Assembly: GCA_034667225.1 (NCBI GenBank)
Contig: JAXDKG010000055.1
Coordinates: 186,001 to 250,000, forward strand
Length of the DNA stretch: 64,000 nt
From: DATMER01 sp034667225
GTDB taxonomy: Bacteria; Acidobacteriota; Thermoanaerobaculia; Multivoradales; UBA5704
Reading direction: 5' to 3'
A program made the translations under genes and the position numbers. The notes below the pieces were generated by a model. The model saw only the letters and a program-made list of their open reading frames with translations, searched no databases and was not told the DNA's origin. The stretch's first letter is position 1; every line of letters begins with the position of its first letter. Shown piece by piece: positions 54,423-63,066 of this stretch.

Positions 54423-54586
54423 GGAAGTGACTTACCTGCATCCCGGAAGTCAGTTACCCGTGCCCGGAAGTGACTTCCCCGAGTCTCGTAAGTCACTGAC
54501 CCGCGCAGGTAAGGGACTTACGGATGTCGGGAAGTCACTTACCTGCCTCCGGATCTCACTTTCCCGCCGTTCGGAACTGACTTCCC
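54423..54586. repeat. Array of 21/22-bp-phased odd palindromes (GGAAGT-N-ACTTCC type)
   Basis: Eight sites approximating GGAAGT-N-ACTTCC are centred at 54429, 54451, 54472, 54494, 54515, 54536, 54557 and 54579 (spacing 21 or 22, mean 21.4). Sequences between the sites differ. The array fills the gap between divergent tfoX-like and VOC genes. Alternation of 21 and 22 breaks any reading frame, so the repeat acts at DNA level. Confidence 0.85.
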
Positions 54587-54676
54587 GGGGTGAGGACCCT
54601 TCCGCGAGACGCGCACTTTGAAAGCTATCCCTGTTGGATTTTGTAGGAGCATATCCTTTCGAGGGGAGAACAATCC

Positions 54677-55066
54677 ATGCCGATCGAAATGCTCAAGACC
54701 ATCCCGATCCTTCGCATCTTCAGTGTCGAGAAGGCCAGGGAGTTCTACGTCGACTACCTCGGATTCCAGGCCGACTGGGAGCACCGTTTCGAGGACGTGG
54801 CTCCGATCTACATGCAGGTGTCGCGGGGCAACCTGACTCTGCACCTGTCCGAGCACCACGGCGACTGCTGCCCGGGATCGACTGTGTTCGTCTGGATGAC
54901 CGGCATCGACGAGTTTCATCAGGAGCTCGCTGCCAGGAACTACAAGTACTTGCGGCCGGGGCTCGAAAAGACGTTCTACGGCACCAGGTCCGTGGAAGTG
55001 ATCGATCCGTTCGGCAACCGGATCCGCTTCAACGAGGAGTTGCCGGCCGAAGAGCCCCCTGCGTGA
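54677..55066 (+). CDS. VOC/glyoxalase-superfamily protein
   Basis: A 129-residue single-domain vicinal-oxygen-chelate protein. Features are MLKTIPILRIFSVEKAREFYVDYLGF, LTLHLSEHHGDCCPGSTVFVW and SVEVIDPFGNRIRF. It resembles the bleomycin-resistance/glyoxalase group that often binds ligands without catalysis. Ribosome site GAGG(GG) before ATG. Confidence 0.85.
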   Translation: MPIEMLKTIPILRIFSVEKAREFYVDYLGFQADWEHRFEDVAPIYMQVSRGNLTLHLSEHHGDCCPGSTVFVWMTGIDEFHQELAARNYKYLRPGLEKTFYGTRSVEVIDPFGNRIRFNEELPAEEPPA

Positions 55067-55069
55067 GGC

Positions 55070-55582
55070 TCAGGCTGCGAGATCGGCGGCCTGCAGGACG
55101 CCCTCGGTGGCCAAACCCAGCACGAGATGCCCGGCGAGGCCGCGCGCGTGGGTCTGCCAGGGAAACGCGGCAGGCCCGGGGGTGAGCCCGAGCGCGGCGT
55201 TGCCTACCTCGTCGAGCAGCAGCCAGACAGCGGTGCCGAAGAGCGCGCCTGTCGCCAACTGGCGGCCGGGACCCCCGCCGGCCAGGCGGCGGCGCAGCAG
55301 CGCATAGAGGGCACCCGAGCCGATGCCGACGCTCCAGTGGATCGCCGAGCCCAGCTTCTTCCTCTCGTCCTCGGAGAGCTCGCTGTATGCGAAGTGGGCT
55401 GCCTTCTCTGCCGCCACTTCATAGGCGGTCTTGTCGCCCCGCGCCTGGTCCTCGCGCCGACGGGCCTGTGTGTCCTCCTTCTCGTAGAGGTAGGAGGTGG
55501 TCTTCCCCATGATCCAGGTCGCCGCGGCACCGGCAAGAGCGCCCAGAGCCAGGTCTGTGCAAAGGTTGCGGTCGGATTTCAT
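55070..55582 (-). CDS. DUF1440-like membrane protein
   Basis: A 170-residue protein with about four hydrophobic segments (LALGALAGAAATWIMGKTT, IHWSVGIGSGALYALL, GALFGTAVWLLLDE, GHLVLGLATEGVL). An acidic loop contains EKEDTQARRREDQAR. It resembles YagU/DUF1440 inner-membrane proteins. Start at ATG 55582 after GGAGGAAG. Confidence 0.6.
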   Translation of the reverse strand: MKSDRNLCTDLALGALAGAAATWIMGKTTSYLYEKEDTQARRREDQARGDKTAYEVAAEKAAHFAYSELSEDERKKLGSAIHWSVGIGSGALYALLRRRLAGGGPGRQLATGALFGTAVWLLLDEVGNAALGLTPGPAAFPWQTHARGLAGHLVLGLATEGVLQAADLAA

Positions 55583-55635
55583 CGTTCTTCCTCCCCGACC
55601 ACCAGAAGATGCGGGATCGATGCCATTCGTCGAAG

Positions 55636-56523
55636 TCAGGCGGGCGACTCCATCCGCTGCCTCACGGGTCGCTCGACGACCGGCTTCTCCCGCTTCCACC
55701 CGCGGCCGAAGTCCACCAGCCCGCCGCGGTCCGCCAGGACCCAATCGACGACCTCCTGCGAGCGACCTGCCACGGGGATCTTCTCGATCGTCGCGAGGAA
55801 GCCGCCACCTTCGAACTGCTCCACGACCATCCTGGCCCGCAGCTTTGGAAGCCGGTCGCGGTCAGGCTCAGGAAGGGCCTTGAGCGACTGGAGATGCGAG
55901 GCGATCTCCGCGCCGAGGAAGAAGCGATCCGCCTTGCGCTTGGAAGTAAGCCTCAGATTCTTGCCCAGGGCCGCCTGGTAGATGAGGTCGCGGACAGGGG
56001 AAATGGGCTCAGCACCGGACTTCACGCGAAACCCGGGCATGAAGACATTGCCGCCAACCGCGCAGGCTGCACATGTCGCGAGGAAGTCGCTCACCCACCG
56101 GAGCCCAGCCTTCGTCATCTCCCGATCCTTCAGCTCGATGCCGGCGAAGTAGGCGAGCAGGTGGGCCGCGTAGTGCATTTCGGCGTGCGGAGAGTTGGTG
56201 CCCTGCTCGCCGCGCAGGAGTCCCTCCTTGCGCTCGCCCTCGAAGTAGCGAAGCACCTCGTCGCGAGCCAGTGCTGCCTCCGCGGCGTCTCCTTCGAGGT
56301 GCCGGTAGAGCCACCTTCCTACCCGGCCCATGATCTTGTAGTTCTCGCTCGCTCCCCCTTTGGTCGTCCGGCCTTCCCGCATCTCCTGGTAGAGGGTGGG
56401 AGGCGGGATGTCCGGAGCCGCAATGTCGCCGAACAGCACGGCAGCCAGCCGGTCGAGCCGGTGCAGCAGCGTCTGGGCTACTTTACCCGTGGGCGGTTCT
56501 TGGACTGGCATGGCCAGGATCAT
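55636..56523 (-). CDS. Hypothetical protein, divergent from the next gene
   Basis: About 295 residues, not recognised. It is mainly alpha-helical (GRVGRWLYRHLEGDAAEAAL, LLAYFAGIELKDREMTKAGLRWVSDFLATCAACAVGG). A Lys/Arg-rich middle (RLTSKRKADRF) and the C-terminal VDWVLADRGGLVDFGRGWKRE follow. The start is uncertain: ATG 56523 or 56511. TATGAT near the start may be the -10 box, which would give a leaderless mRNA for 56511. Confidence 0.5.
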   Translation of the reverse strand: MILAMPVQEPPTGKVAQTLLHRLDRLAAVLFGDIAAPDIPPPTLYQEMREGRTTKGGASENYKIMGRVGRWLYRHLEGDAAEAALARDEVLRYFEGERKEGLLRGEQGTNSPHAEMHYAAHLLAYFAGIELKDREMTKAGLRWVSDFLATCAACAVGGNVFMPGFRVKSGAEPISPVRDLIYQAALGKNLRLTSKRKADRFFLGAEIASHLQSLKALPEPDRDRLPKLRARMVVEQFEGGGFLATIEKIPVAGRSQEVVDWVLADRGGLVDFGRGWKREKPVVERPVRQRMESPA

Positions 56524-56584
56524 ATCCCTTTCATGCGCTCGTACCTGGTTTGATTTATGCAAGCTGTCGCGGTGGAGGCGCGGC

Positions 56585-57301
56585 ATGGCTACCGAGACGC
56601 TTCACATCGAACGGCGCACGGCTCGCCCGCTACGAACGAGCAAATCATCGACAGGTGCCCTGCGCTGCCGCCGCAAGTTCCTGCGGTTCTTTCCGGAAGG
56701 TTTCCACGACGAGACCTATATTGACTGGGAACGCGGCTACAAATGGGAAGCGCACGAGCAATGGAATGATCTCCTGGATCGCGCCACGCTCCGCAAGCTT
56801 CTTCGCGAGGATGGGCACGCCGAGATCGCCGCCCGCGCAGTGCGGATCGAATCGCGTACCAATCTACTTTTCTCTTTCGAAAAGATGGCTTTGCGGGACG
56901 CCGTGAAGTCGCCGGACGGCGCCCGCTCTTTCGCAACAGGTCTCTACGATTTCCTTCATGGCTCCGGCGACGTGGCGGCGAAGTTCCGGCGCTGGTGCGC
57001 GGTCGTCGAAGGGTTGCCACGGAAGCAGACGCGCGTCTTCACCTGGCCGGCGGTCACCGTCTTCGGATTCATCGCGCAGCCGGACACGCATATCTTTCTG
57101 AAGCCGAACGTGACTCGCGTGGCAGCGCGCGAGTATGGCTTCGACTTCACTTATCAATCCAGGCCCTCCTGGGAGACCTATGCCAACCTCCTGCAGTTTG
57201 CCGAGGTCGTGCGGCGCGATCTCCGCGACCTGAAGCCGCGGGACATGATCGACATCCAGTCGTTCCTCTGGGTGCAGGGTTCGGACGAGTACGAGGAGTG
57301 A
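56585..57301 (+). CDS. Hypothetical protein
   Basis: A 238-residue protein that I cannot assign. It is basic and aromatic-rich: RCRRKFLRFFPEGFHDETYIDWERGYKW, NLLFSFEKMALRDAVKSPDGAR and TVFGFIAQPDTHIFLKPNVTRVAAREYGF. GGAGG precedes the ATG by 6 bases. It starts 61 bp from the divergent hypothetical gene, so the pair may share a promoter region. Confidence 0.6.
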   Translation: MATETLHIERRTARPLRTSKSSTGALRCRRKFLRFFPEGFHDETYIDWERGYKWEAHEQWNDLLDRATLRKLLREDGHAEIAARAVRIESRTNLLFSFEKMALRDAVKSPDGARSFATGLYDFLHGSGDVAAKFRRWCAVVEGLPRKQTRVFTWPAVTVFGFIAQPDTHIFLKPNVTRVAAREYGFDFTYQSRPSWETYANLLQFAEVVRRDLRDLKPRDMIDIQSFLWVQGSDEYEE

Positions 57302-57314
57302 TAGCCTCGCTCCC

Positions 57315-57854
57315 ATGAACACCAACCCTGCCGATCTCTTTCTGCAAGACATCCGCATTCAGGCCCGCAAGCTCAAGGAGCTCGCGGACAAGGCCCTCGC
57401 CCAGGTCCGGGATGAGGACCTCACCGTCATTCTCGATCCCGAGTCGAACAGCCTGGCAATGATCATCCAGCACCTGGCCGGCAACCTTCGCTCCCGATGG
57501 ACCGACTTCCTCACTTCCGATGGAGAGAAGCCGGACCGTCATCGCGACTCCGAGTTCGAGTCCCATGAGGGAACCAGCCGCGCCGATCTCCTGGCCTCCT
57601 GGGAAGAGGGATGGAGCCGCCTGTTCGGGACCCTTGACAGTCTCACCGTGGAGGATCTCGGAAAGACGGTCCTCATCCGGTCCGAGCCCCACACAGCGGT
57701 GCAGGCCGTCAACCGAGGGATTACCCACGCCGCCTATCATGTCGGGCAGGTCGTGCTGCTTGCGAAACACTTTGCCTCGGATGGCTGGAAGACGCTTTCC
57801 ATCCCTCGTGGAAAGTCCCACGAATTTACGCAATCGATGCACCGCAAAACATAG
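57315..57854 (+). CDS. DinB-like DUF1572 protein
   Basis: A 179-residue four-helix-bundle protein of the DinB/YfiT class, DUF1572 branch. MIIQHLAGNLRSRWTDFL holds the first metal His, and RGITHAAYHVGQVVLLAKHF holds the pair of His expected in the metal site. Members often act as thiol-dependent enzymes. With bacillithiol genes in the same genome a bacillithiol-S-transferase role is possible but inferred. Confidence 0.82.
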   Translation: MNTNPADLFLQDIRIQARKLKELADKALAQVRDEDLTVILDPESNSLAMIIQHLAGNLRSRWTDFLTSDGEKPDRHRDSEFESHEGTSRADLLASWEEGWSRLFGTLDSLTVEDLGKTVLIRSEPHTAVQAVNRGITHAAYHVGQVVLLAKHFASDGWKTLSIPRGKSHEFTQSMHRKT

Positions 57855-57958
57855 CGTTTCGGGTCTCCGGTCGTGTGGCGGATCTTTCGCCGGTCCCGCG
57901 TATCTCTGAGCGGGTAAGACGAAACGATCCAACAACCAAGCACGATTCGGAGATAGAC

Positions 57959-58708
57959 ATGTTCACCAGGAAGATCACCTTTGCTGCGACCTTCGCCCTC
58001 TCGCTCCTTACGATCGGTTCTGCCAATGCGCAGACCGCCACCTTCGGTGTCGAGGCGATGGCCGCGACCTCGGGCTACAGCGGAACCTACACGGACAATC
58101 CCGGCCCGGTCTCGGGCGGTCAGTCGACCGGCGCTACCACGGATCCGGCGGGTCTCCAGTACAACAATGGTTACGGCCCGGTCTACGGCGATGCCGCCGC
58201 GAATGCCACCGCTTATACCCACTACCTCTACGGCAGCGCGTATGCCCTTGCCGATCGGATCTCGGCCACCGCGTTCGGCAACGCCTCCCCCACCGGCAAC
58301 ACGGAGAGCCGCTGGTGGGACTACATCACCGTCCGCTCGAACACCCTTCCGAACGGCACGCTCGTCGAGCTCGTGTTTCGCAACGCCTTGACCACCAACT
58401 GGACCGCCTCGGGCGTGTACAAGGGCAATGTCTTCTCCGAGCTGCAGGTCGGCGGCTACAGCGCCTCGACGCAGTCGAAGATGGATTCCACCTGGGGGAC
58501 GACCGAGGTCCCCGGGCCGGAGCTGCGCATCAAGTTGAAGGTGGGCAGCCGCTACTCCCTGAGCTCCAAGCTGCGGGTTTACGGCCGGGCCTTCTACTTC
58601 ACCCAGGGCCCGGTCTACGACGGAGAGATCAACATCGAGACGGCCGCGGAGGTGCAGATGGACCCGGGCACCCAGGACGTCTGGCTCGACTTCGATTCCG
58701 ATCGCTGA
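57959..58708 (+). CDS. Secreted hypothetical protein
   Basis: A 249-residue exported protein with a classic signal peptide (FAATFALSLLTIGSANAQ, cleavage after ANA). The rest is Gly/Ser/Thr/Tyr-rich and predicted beta (YNNGYGPVYGDAAANATAYTHYLYG, SKLRVYGRAFYFTQG). Function unknown. Ribosome site GGAG. A terminator follows. Confidence 0.7.
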   Translation: MFTRKITFAATFALSLLTIGSANAQTATFGVEAMAATSGYSGTYTDNPGPVSGGQSTGATTDPAGLQYNNGYGPVYGDAAANATAYTHYLYGSAYALADRISATAFGNASPTGNTESRWWDYITVRSNTLPNGTLVELVFRNALTTNWTASGVYKGNVFSELQVGGYSASTQSKMDSTWGTTEVPGPELRIKLKVGSRYSLSSKLRVYGRAFYFTQGPVYDGEINIETAAEVQMDPGTQDVWLDFDSDR

Positions 58709-58730
58709 TCCCCCCTCCTGCCTGTCCCTG

Positions 58731-58769
58731 CCGCCGCGGTTCCCCCAGGGCCGCGGCGGTTTGCGTTTT
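58731..58769 (+). terminator. Terminator after the secreted protein gene
   Basis: CCGCCGCGG (58731-58739) pairs with CCGCGGCGG (58751-58759), followed by TTTGCGTTTT. Confidence 0.85.
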
Positions 58770-58780
58770 ATACTGGTGGC

Positions 58781-59275
58781 ATGACTCAGCCAAGCCCACC
58801 CATCGATCCCCGCGTCGGCATCGGACATGTCCATCTGAAGGTTGCGGACCTGGAGCGCTCGCTCGCTTTCTATTGCGGCGTGCTCGGCTTCGAGCTGATG
58901 CAGCGCTGGGGTGGCCAGGCCGCGTTCATCAGCGCGGGCGGATATCACCATCACATCGGTCTGAACACCTGGGAGAGCCTCGGAGGCTCTCCGCCGCCCC
59001 CGGGTACCACCGGCCTTTATCACGTGGCCATCCTCTACCCCGACCGCGCCACCCTTGCGGACGCGCTCCGGCGGCTGGTCGAAGCGAACATCTCGCTGGA
59101 TGGGGCCGCGGACCACGGAGTGAGCGAGGCGCTCTACCTGCGGGACCCGGACGACAACGGCGTCGAGCTGTACCGCGACCGGCTGCGGGAGGAGTGGCCG
59201 CGCGCGGATGACGGCGGAGTCGAGATGTACACGCGCCCGCTGGACCTGCGGGCCTTGATGGCCGAGCTGAAGTGA
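58781..59275 (+). CDS. VOC-family protein (catechol-2,3-dioxygenase/glyoxalase-like)
   Basis: A 164-residue protein. VGIGHVHLKVADLERSLAFYCGVLGFEL supplies the first metal His and GLYHVAILYPDR the second. YLRDPDDNGVELYRD provides the Glu, so the 2-His-1-carboxylate site is intact. Resembles CatE-type extradiol dioxygenase domains. Substrate unknown. Confidence 0.85.
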   Translation: MTQPSPPIDPRVGIGHVHLKVADLERSLAFYCGVLGFELMQRWGGQAAFISAGGYHHHIGLNTWESLGGSPPPPGTTGLYHVAILYPDRATLADALRRLVEANISLDGAADHGVSEALYLRDPDDNGVELYRDRLREEWPRADDGGVEMYTRPLDLRALMAELK

Positions 59276-59284
59276 AAAGGAAAA

Positions 59285-59312
59285 GGGCGCGGCGAAATGC
59301 CGCGCCCCTTTC
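59285..59312. terminator. Bidirectional terminator hairpin
   Basis: GGGCGCGGC (59285-59293) pairs with GCCGCGCCC (59299-59307) around GAAAT, with A-rich sequence before and CTTTC after. It lies between convergent VOC and acetoacetate-decarboxylase-like genes. Confidence 0.85.
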
Positions 59313-59330
59313 GACAGCGGGAAGGACCGA

Positions 59331-60053
59331 TCAGATTTCGTACTCGCCGCCAGGGTAGACGAACGAGTCGCGGGGTGCGAACCAGGAGGAGGCGGTCACG
59401 GGCTGGAACGGCTGCGCGGGACGAAGCGCCCAGGCCGGATGGTCCTTGGTGAGGAACTCGACCGACTGCAGCTCGAAGGGATCGACCAGGTCGCCGATGT
59501 AGGCGTAGTTGCCGCCCACGATCTTGCCATTGAGCTGCGTGACGTAAGCCAGATGTCCGCGGGCGACCACTCCGATTTTCTTGCCGACGCGCGCCCGGGT
59601 GCGGATGATCGGCACTCCATCGACCGAAGTGACGGCTTCGAGCTCGTGGCCGTGCACTTCGACCGTGGTGGTGCCCGGGGTGGCCGGCACGCCGCGCTCG
59701 AGGACGTACTGCCGCATTACTTCCGACGAGTTGAAGTAGTTGGTGAAAAAGCGCCCGGGGGTGACCCCGTCCGGAGCCTTTACGTTGGCCAGGTCGAGGC
59801 CCATGTAGGTGAGGGAGTAGGCGCCGAAGCCGGAGGTCTGCTCCTCGGAGTCGACGACGTACTGGTTCATATAGATCGGACCGGCCGGCTGGAGACGGCC
59901 CGGCAGAAGCGCCGCGGCAGCCTTGGGGTCCGCCGGGATCCAGCTCGAGTAGATCATGCGGCTGTCGATCACGAGCTGCGGCGCGGCTAGAACCGACCGG
60001 GAAACGCGGCTGTCGACCTCGAGCTCCGGGGCGGCGAGAGTGGATTGGGACAT
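59331..60053 (-). CDS. Acetoacetate decarboxylase family protein
   Basis: A 240-residue protein of the ADC fold. It has VIDSRMIYSSWIPADPKAAAALLPGRLQPAG, GPIYMNQYVVDSEEQTSGFGAYSLTYMGLDL and AWALRPAQPFQPVTASSWFAP. AAGGAG stands 8 bases before ATG 60053. A longer reading frame to 60143 is less likely. The substrate may be a beta-keto or related acid. Confidence 0.78.
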   Translation of the reverse strand: MSQSTLAAPELEVDSRVSRSVLAAPQLVIDSRMIYSSWIPADPKAAAALLPGRLQPAGPIYMNQYVVDSEEQTSGFGAYSLTYMGLDLANVKAPDGVTPGRFFTNYFNSSEVMRQYVLERGVPATPGTTTVEVHGHELEAVTSVDGVPIIRTRARVGKKIGVVARGHLAYVTQLNGKIVGGNYAYIGDLVDPFELQSVEFLTKDHPAWALRPAQPFQPVTASSWFAPRDSFVYPGGEYEI

Positions 60054-60172
60054 TGGATCGATCTCCTTGATGTTGTGACTCTGGATGTGACTTGCTTCTG
60101 TTCTCCATTCGGAGGTACGCAGGATAAACCGTGCCACCGCCATGGGGCTACTGGGCTAGACTTTTCGCTACC

Positions 60173-60781
60173 ATGACTACGGAGAAGATAAGAGTTTTAT
60201 TGCTGGCAGGGATCTGGATCCCGGTCGTGTACTTCGGCCTCCTGATCGCCGGTCCCCTGCTCTATCCCGGCTACAGCCATGTCACGCAGTACGCCAGCGA
60301 GCTGGGCAGCGCGAGCGCACGCTACCCGGCGGTCTTCAACACGGCCATCATGTTGAATGGTGTGGCAGGCATCCTGGCGAGCTTCGGGTTTTTCTACGCG
60401 ATCCGGCGGCTGGGCGGGAACGCACGGCTTGCGGCACTGACCGGGCTTACCCTGCTTCTGTTCGGGATCGCCGCCTTCATGGGCGGAATGTTCCCGATGC
60501 CGGATGAGCGGCACGGAGGCTACGGTCTCGGCTTCGCCTTCCAGCTCACGCCCCTGCTCCTCGCGCTGGCGCTGTGGAGGCGGAAGAGCCTGCGTGGATT
60601 GTGCATCTTCCTCCTCGCCATATTCGTGATGATGAGCTTCTTCATTGCCGTCATGATGGGGGTTGGCGGTTTGGTGACGCGTGCGAACGTCGGCCTGTGG
60701 CAGCGCGGGAATGCCTTGGCCGGGTTCCCCTGGCTCGGCATCGCCGCCTGGCGGCTCAGGCGGGAGCTATTGCTGCGATAG
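60173..60781 (+). CDS. DUF998 membrane protein
   Basis: A 202-residue protein with six hydrophobic segments. LLIAGPLLYPGYSHVTQYASELGS matches the DUF998 start, and GMFPMPDERHGGYGLGFAFQL lies between helices 3 and 4. Function unknown. Confidence 0.78.
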   Translation: MTTEKIRVLLLAGIWIPVVYFGLLIAGPLLYPGYSHVTQYASELGSASARYPAVFNTAIMLNGVAGILASFGFFYAIRRLGGNARLAALTGLTLLLFGIAAFMGGMFPMPDERHGGYGLGFAFQLTPLLLALALWRRKSLRGLCIFLLAIFVMMSFFIAVMMGVGGLVTRANVGLWQRGNALAGFPWLGIAAWRLRRELLLR

Positions 60782-61681
60782 ATCGACTTCGATCCGGTTG
60801 CCGTTGAGGCGGACCACGCTGGCATTGACGAGCTGCTGGCTGGTGATCTCGTCGTCGGCGAGCTTCGCGAGCTCGGCGCGGGGCACGAGGATCTCCAGCC
60901 TGTCGAGCCCCGCCTCGGCGTTGTCCGGCTTGAGGAAGTTCTTGTAGGCGATCTCGACCTCCAGGGCTACTCCCTGGATGGCTTCGGTGCCGGCAAGGCC
61001 CCTCTCGATCTCGCGCAGGGCCGGGATGAGCTGCTCGGTCGTCACCCGGGCCACCCGCTGGGTGCGGTTCATCTGAATCGTGTTGAAGACGTTGCCGTGC
61101 GGTCCCAGGGACACCGACAGGTAGAGGGCGTCGCGGTAGGCAAGGGGCTCGACCCCGCCCGCGCCCACCTTGCGCAGGGCGGCGACGAGACCGCTCCGCC
61201 GCTCTTCCGGCACGGAGGCGAGCTCTTTGGCGAAGAGCGGCGCCATGACTCGCGCCACCGCCTTTTCGAGCAGGGCCTGGGCGGCGGGGCTGTCCGGCGG
61301 GCCGGCCACCACGAACTGGTCGACCAGGGCCTCCGCAGCCTTGAGGTCGCTGGTGGGGGTGAAGAGGTGCCAGATGCCCTCCCCGGGGCAGATGACCTCC
61401 AGACGGGACTGGTCGGGCTTCTTCCGCGGAACCGCGGGGCCGCTCGCGGTGCATTCCCGGAGCCGGGGGATGCGGCTGGCCGGATCGACCCCCGCGAACC
61501 GGACGCCGCCCTGGCCGTCGCTCTCGAAGGTGGAGGTGAGGACGGGGAAGGCCATGAACTTCTCCGGCGTGAGCTCGATGCCGTCGGGGATCAGGACCGT
61601 CACCTTCTTTCCCACGTACTTGAAGCGCGCGCCGGCGGCAGGCAGGGCAATGAGCAGGAGGGCTACACAGAGCGTCTTCAT
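60767..61681 (-). CDS. Secreted hypothetical protein
   Basis: A 304-residue exported protein with a short signal peptide (TLCVALLLIALPAAGA). The rest is alpha/beta without recognised domains (VTVLIPDGIELTPEKFMAF, LALEVEIAYKNFLKPDN, VVRLNGNRIEVDLSQQ). Its 3' end overlaps the convergent DUF998 gene by 15 bp. ATG 61690 is an alternative start. Confidence 0.6.
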   Translation of the reverse strand: MKTLCVALLLIALPAAGARFKYVGKKVTVLIPDGIELTPEKFMAFPVLTSTFESDGQGGVRFAGVDPASRIPRLRECTASGPAVPRKKPDQSRLEVICPGEGIWHLFTPTSDLKAAEALVDQFVVAGPPDSPAAQALLEKAVARVMAPLFAKELASVPEERRSGLVAALRKVGAGGVEPLAYRDALYLSVSLGPHGNVFNTIQMNRTQRVARVTTEQLIPALREIERGLAGTEAIQGVALEVEIAYKNFLKPDNAEAGLDRLEILVPRAELAKLADDEITSQQLVNASVVRLNGNRIEVDLSQQ

Positions 61682-61744
61682 TCTGAGCATGCCTGATTTT
61701 ATCCTCTTGACAGGCGGAGTCGTCGGGGAAGACAGTAGCCCCCG

Positions 61745-62596
61745 ATGGGCATCACCTCCTTTTTCATCGAATCTCCACTCGGCCGCTGGACGATCACCGG
61801 CTGGAGCCCTCCGCACCTGGCCGGGGTGGTGGAGTCGATCTGGCATTTCGATGGGATGGTGACCTGCCTGCGTGAGCGCACCTTCCCCAACGGGCTGCTG
61901 CAACTGATCGTGCACCTCGGCGGGCGGTATAGGGTGGTGGAGAAGGGCGAAGCGGAGCTCTGTCCGGAGGTGTGCGTCGGGGGGATGCAGACGGGCCCGC
62001 TTTTGATCGAATCTCCGGGGGCCCACTGTCGCGTGATGGGAGTGCAGCTCCATCCCGTGGGCGCCTACCGGCTGTTCGGAACGCCGCTCGGGGAGCTGGC
62101 CGGACAGTCCAACCTGGACCTTCAGGATGTGGTGGGGCCGGAGGCGCGCGAGCTCCAGGAGCGTTGCCAGGAGGCGGGTTCGGCCGAGGAGCAGGTGCGG
62201 CGCGCGGCCGATTGGATCGCGGAGCGCCTGGCCCGCTCTCCGGTTTCGGACCCGGCCATCGCATGGACCGCGGCCGAGATCAAGCGCCGGCAGGGAGCGG
62301 TCTCGATCTCCGAGCTGCGGGACCGGACGGGGTTGAGCAAGACGCGGCTGGCCACGGCTTTCCGCGATCAGGTAGGCGTCACGCCCAAGCTCTTTGCGCG
62401 CATCCACCGGTTCCGCCGGGCTCTGGAGCTGATCCATCAGGGTTCCGATCCGCTCGTGGATGTGGCTCTGACCGCCGGTTACTACGATCAGCCGCATCTG
62501 AACGCTGAGTTCCGCGAGCTGAGCGGCCTCGCCCCGGGCGAGTACCTGTCCGCCGCCCGCTATCCGAACAGCGTCAGCCTGGCGGAAGCGGGCTGA
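61745..62596 (+). CDS. AraC-family transcriptional regulator
   Basis: A 283-residue regulator. The N-terminal ligand-type domain (LAGVVESIWHFDG..., FPNGLLQLIVHLGG, GAYRLFGTPLGEL) precedes a C-terminal double helix-turn-helix (ISELRDRTGLSKTRLATAFRDQVGVTPKLFARIHRFRRAL and DVALTAGYYDQPHLNAEFRELSGLAPGEYL). The downstream VOC gene is on the same strand and may be its target. Confidence 0.9.
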   Translation: MGITSFFIESPLGRWTITGWSPPHLAGVVESIWHFDGMVTCLRERTFPNGLLQLIVHLGGRYRVVEKGEAELCPEVCVGGMQTGPLLIESPGAHCRVMGVQLHPVGAYRLFGTPLGELAGQSNLDLQDVVGPEARELQERCQEAGSAEEQVRRAADWIAERLARSPVSDPAIAWTAAEIKRRQGAVSISELRDRTGLSKTRLATAFRDQVGVTPKLFARIHRFRRALELIHQGSDPLVDVALTAGYYDQPHLNAEFRELSGLAPGEYLSAARYPNSVSLAEAG

Positions 62597-62658
62597 CTTT
62601 TTTCCAAGACCGCGCCCTTCCCTCCGGGTATCTTCGGTTGGAAAAGGAGGAGCAATCC

Positions 62659-63066
62659 ATGGCAGTCAAACCCATTCCCGACGGTTTTCACACGATCACT
62701 CCCTACTTGCTGGTCTCCGACGCGGGAGGTCTGATCGATTTCCTGAAGCGGGCGTTCGGCGCCGAGGAGATCCATCGCAGCGCGGGACCGGACGGCAGCG
62801 TGGTGCACGCGCAGATGCAGATCGGCGACTCGATGATCATGATGGGGCAGGCGAAGGACGAGTGGAAGGCGATGCCCTGCATGCTCTACCTGTATGTCGA
62901 GGACGTGGACGCCTGGTACCGGCGCGCGATCGAGGCCGGCGGCACTTCGGTGCGGGAGGTCAACGACGAGGCTTACGGCGACCGCGCCGGAGGCGTGCTG
63001 GACCCGGCCGGCAATCAGTGGTGGGTCGCCACCCACAAGCAGGATACGCCGCTCACTCCGGCTTGA
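62659..63066 (+). CDS. VOC-family PhnB-like protein
   Basis: A 135-residue protein of the PhnB/glyoxalase-like group: PDGFHTITPYLLVSDAGGLIDFLKRAFGAEE, VVHAQMQIGDSMIMMG, MLYLYVEDVDAWYRRAIEAGG and DRAGGVLDPAGNQWWVATHKQ. ATG 62659 follows GGAGGAGC. It is 62 bp after the AraC gene and ends 14 bp into the convergent MutS-type gene. Confidence 0.87.
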   Translation: MAVKPIPDGFHTITPYLLVSDAGGLIDFLKRAFGAEEIHRSAGPDGSVVHAQMQIGDSMIMMGQAKDEWKAMPCMLYLYVEDVDAWYRRAIEAGGTSVREVNDEAYGDRAGGVLDPAGNQWWVATHKQDTPLTPA

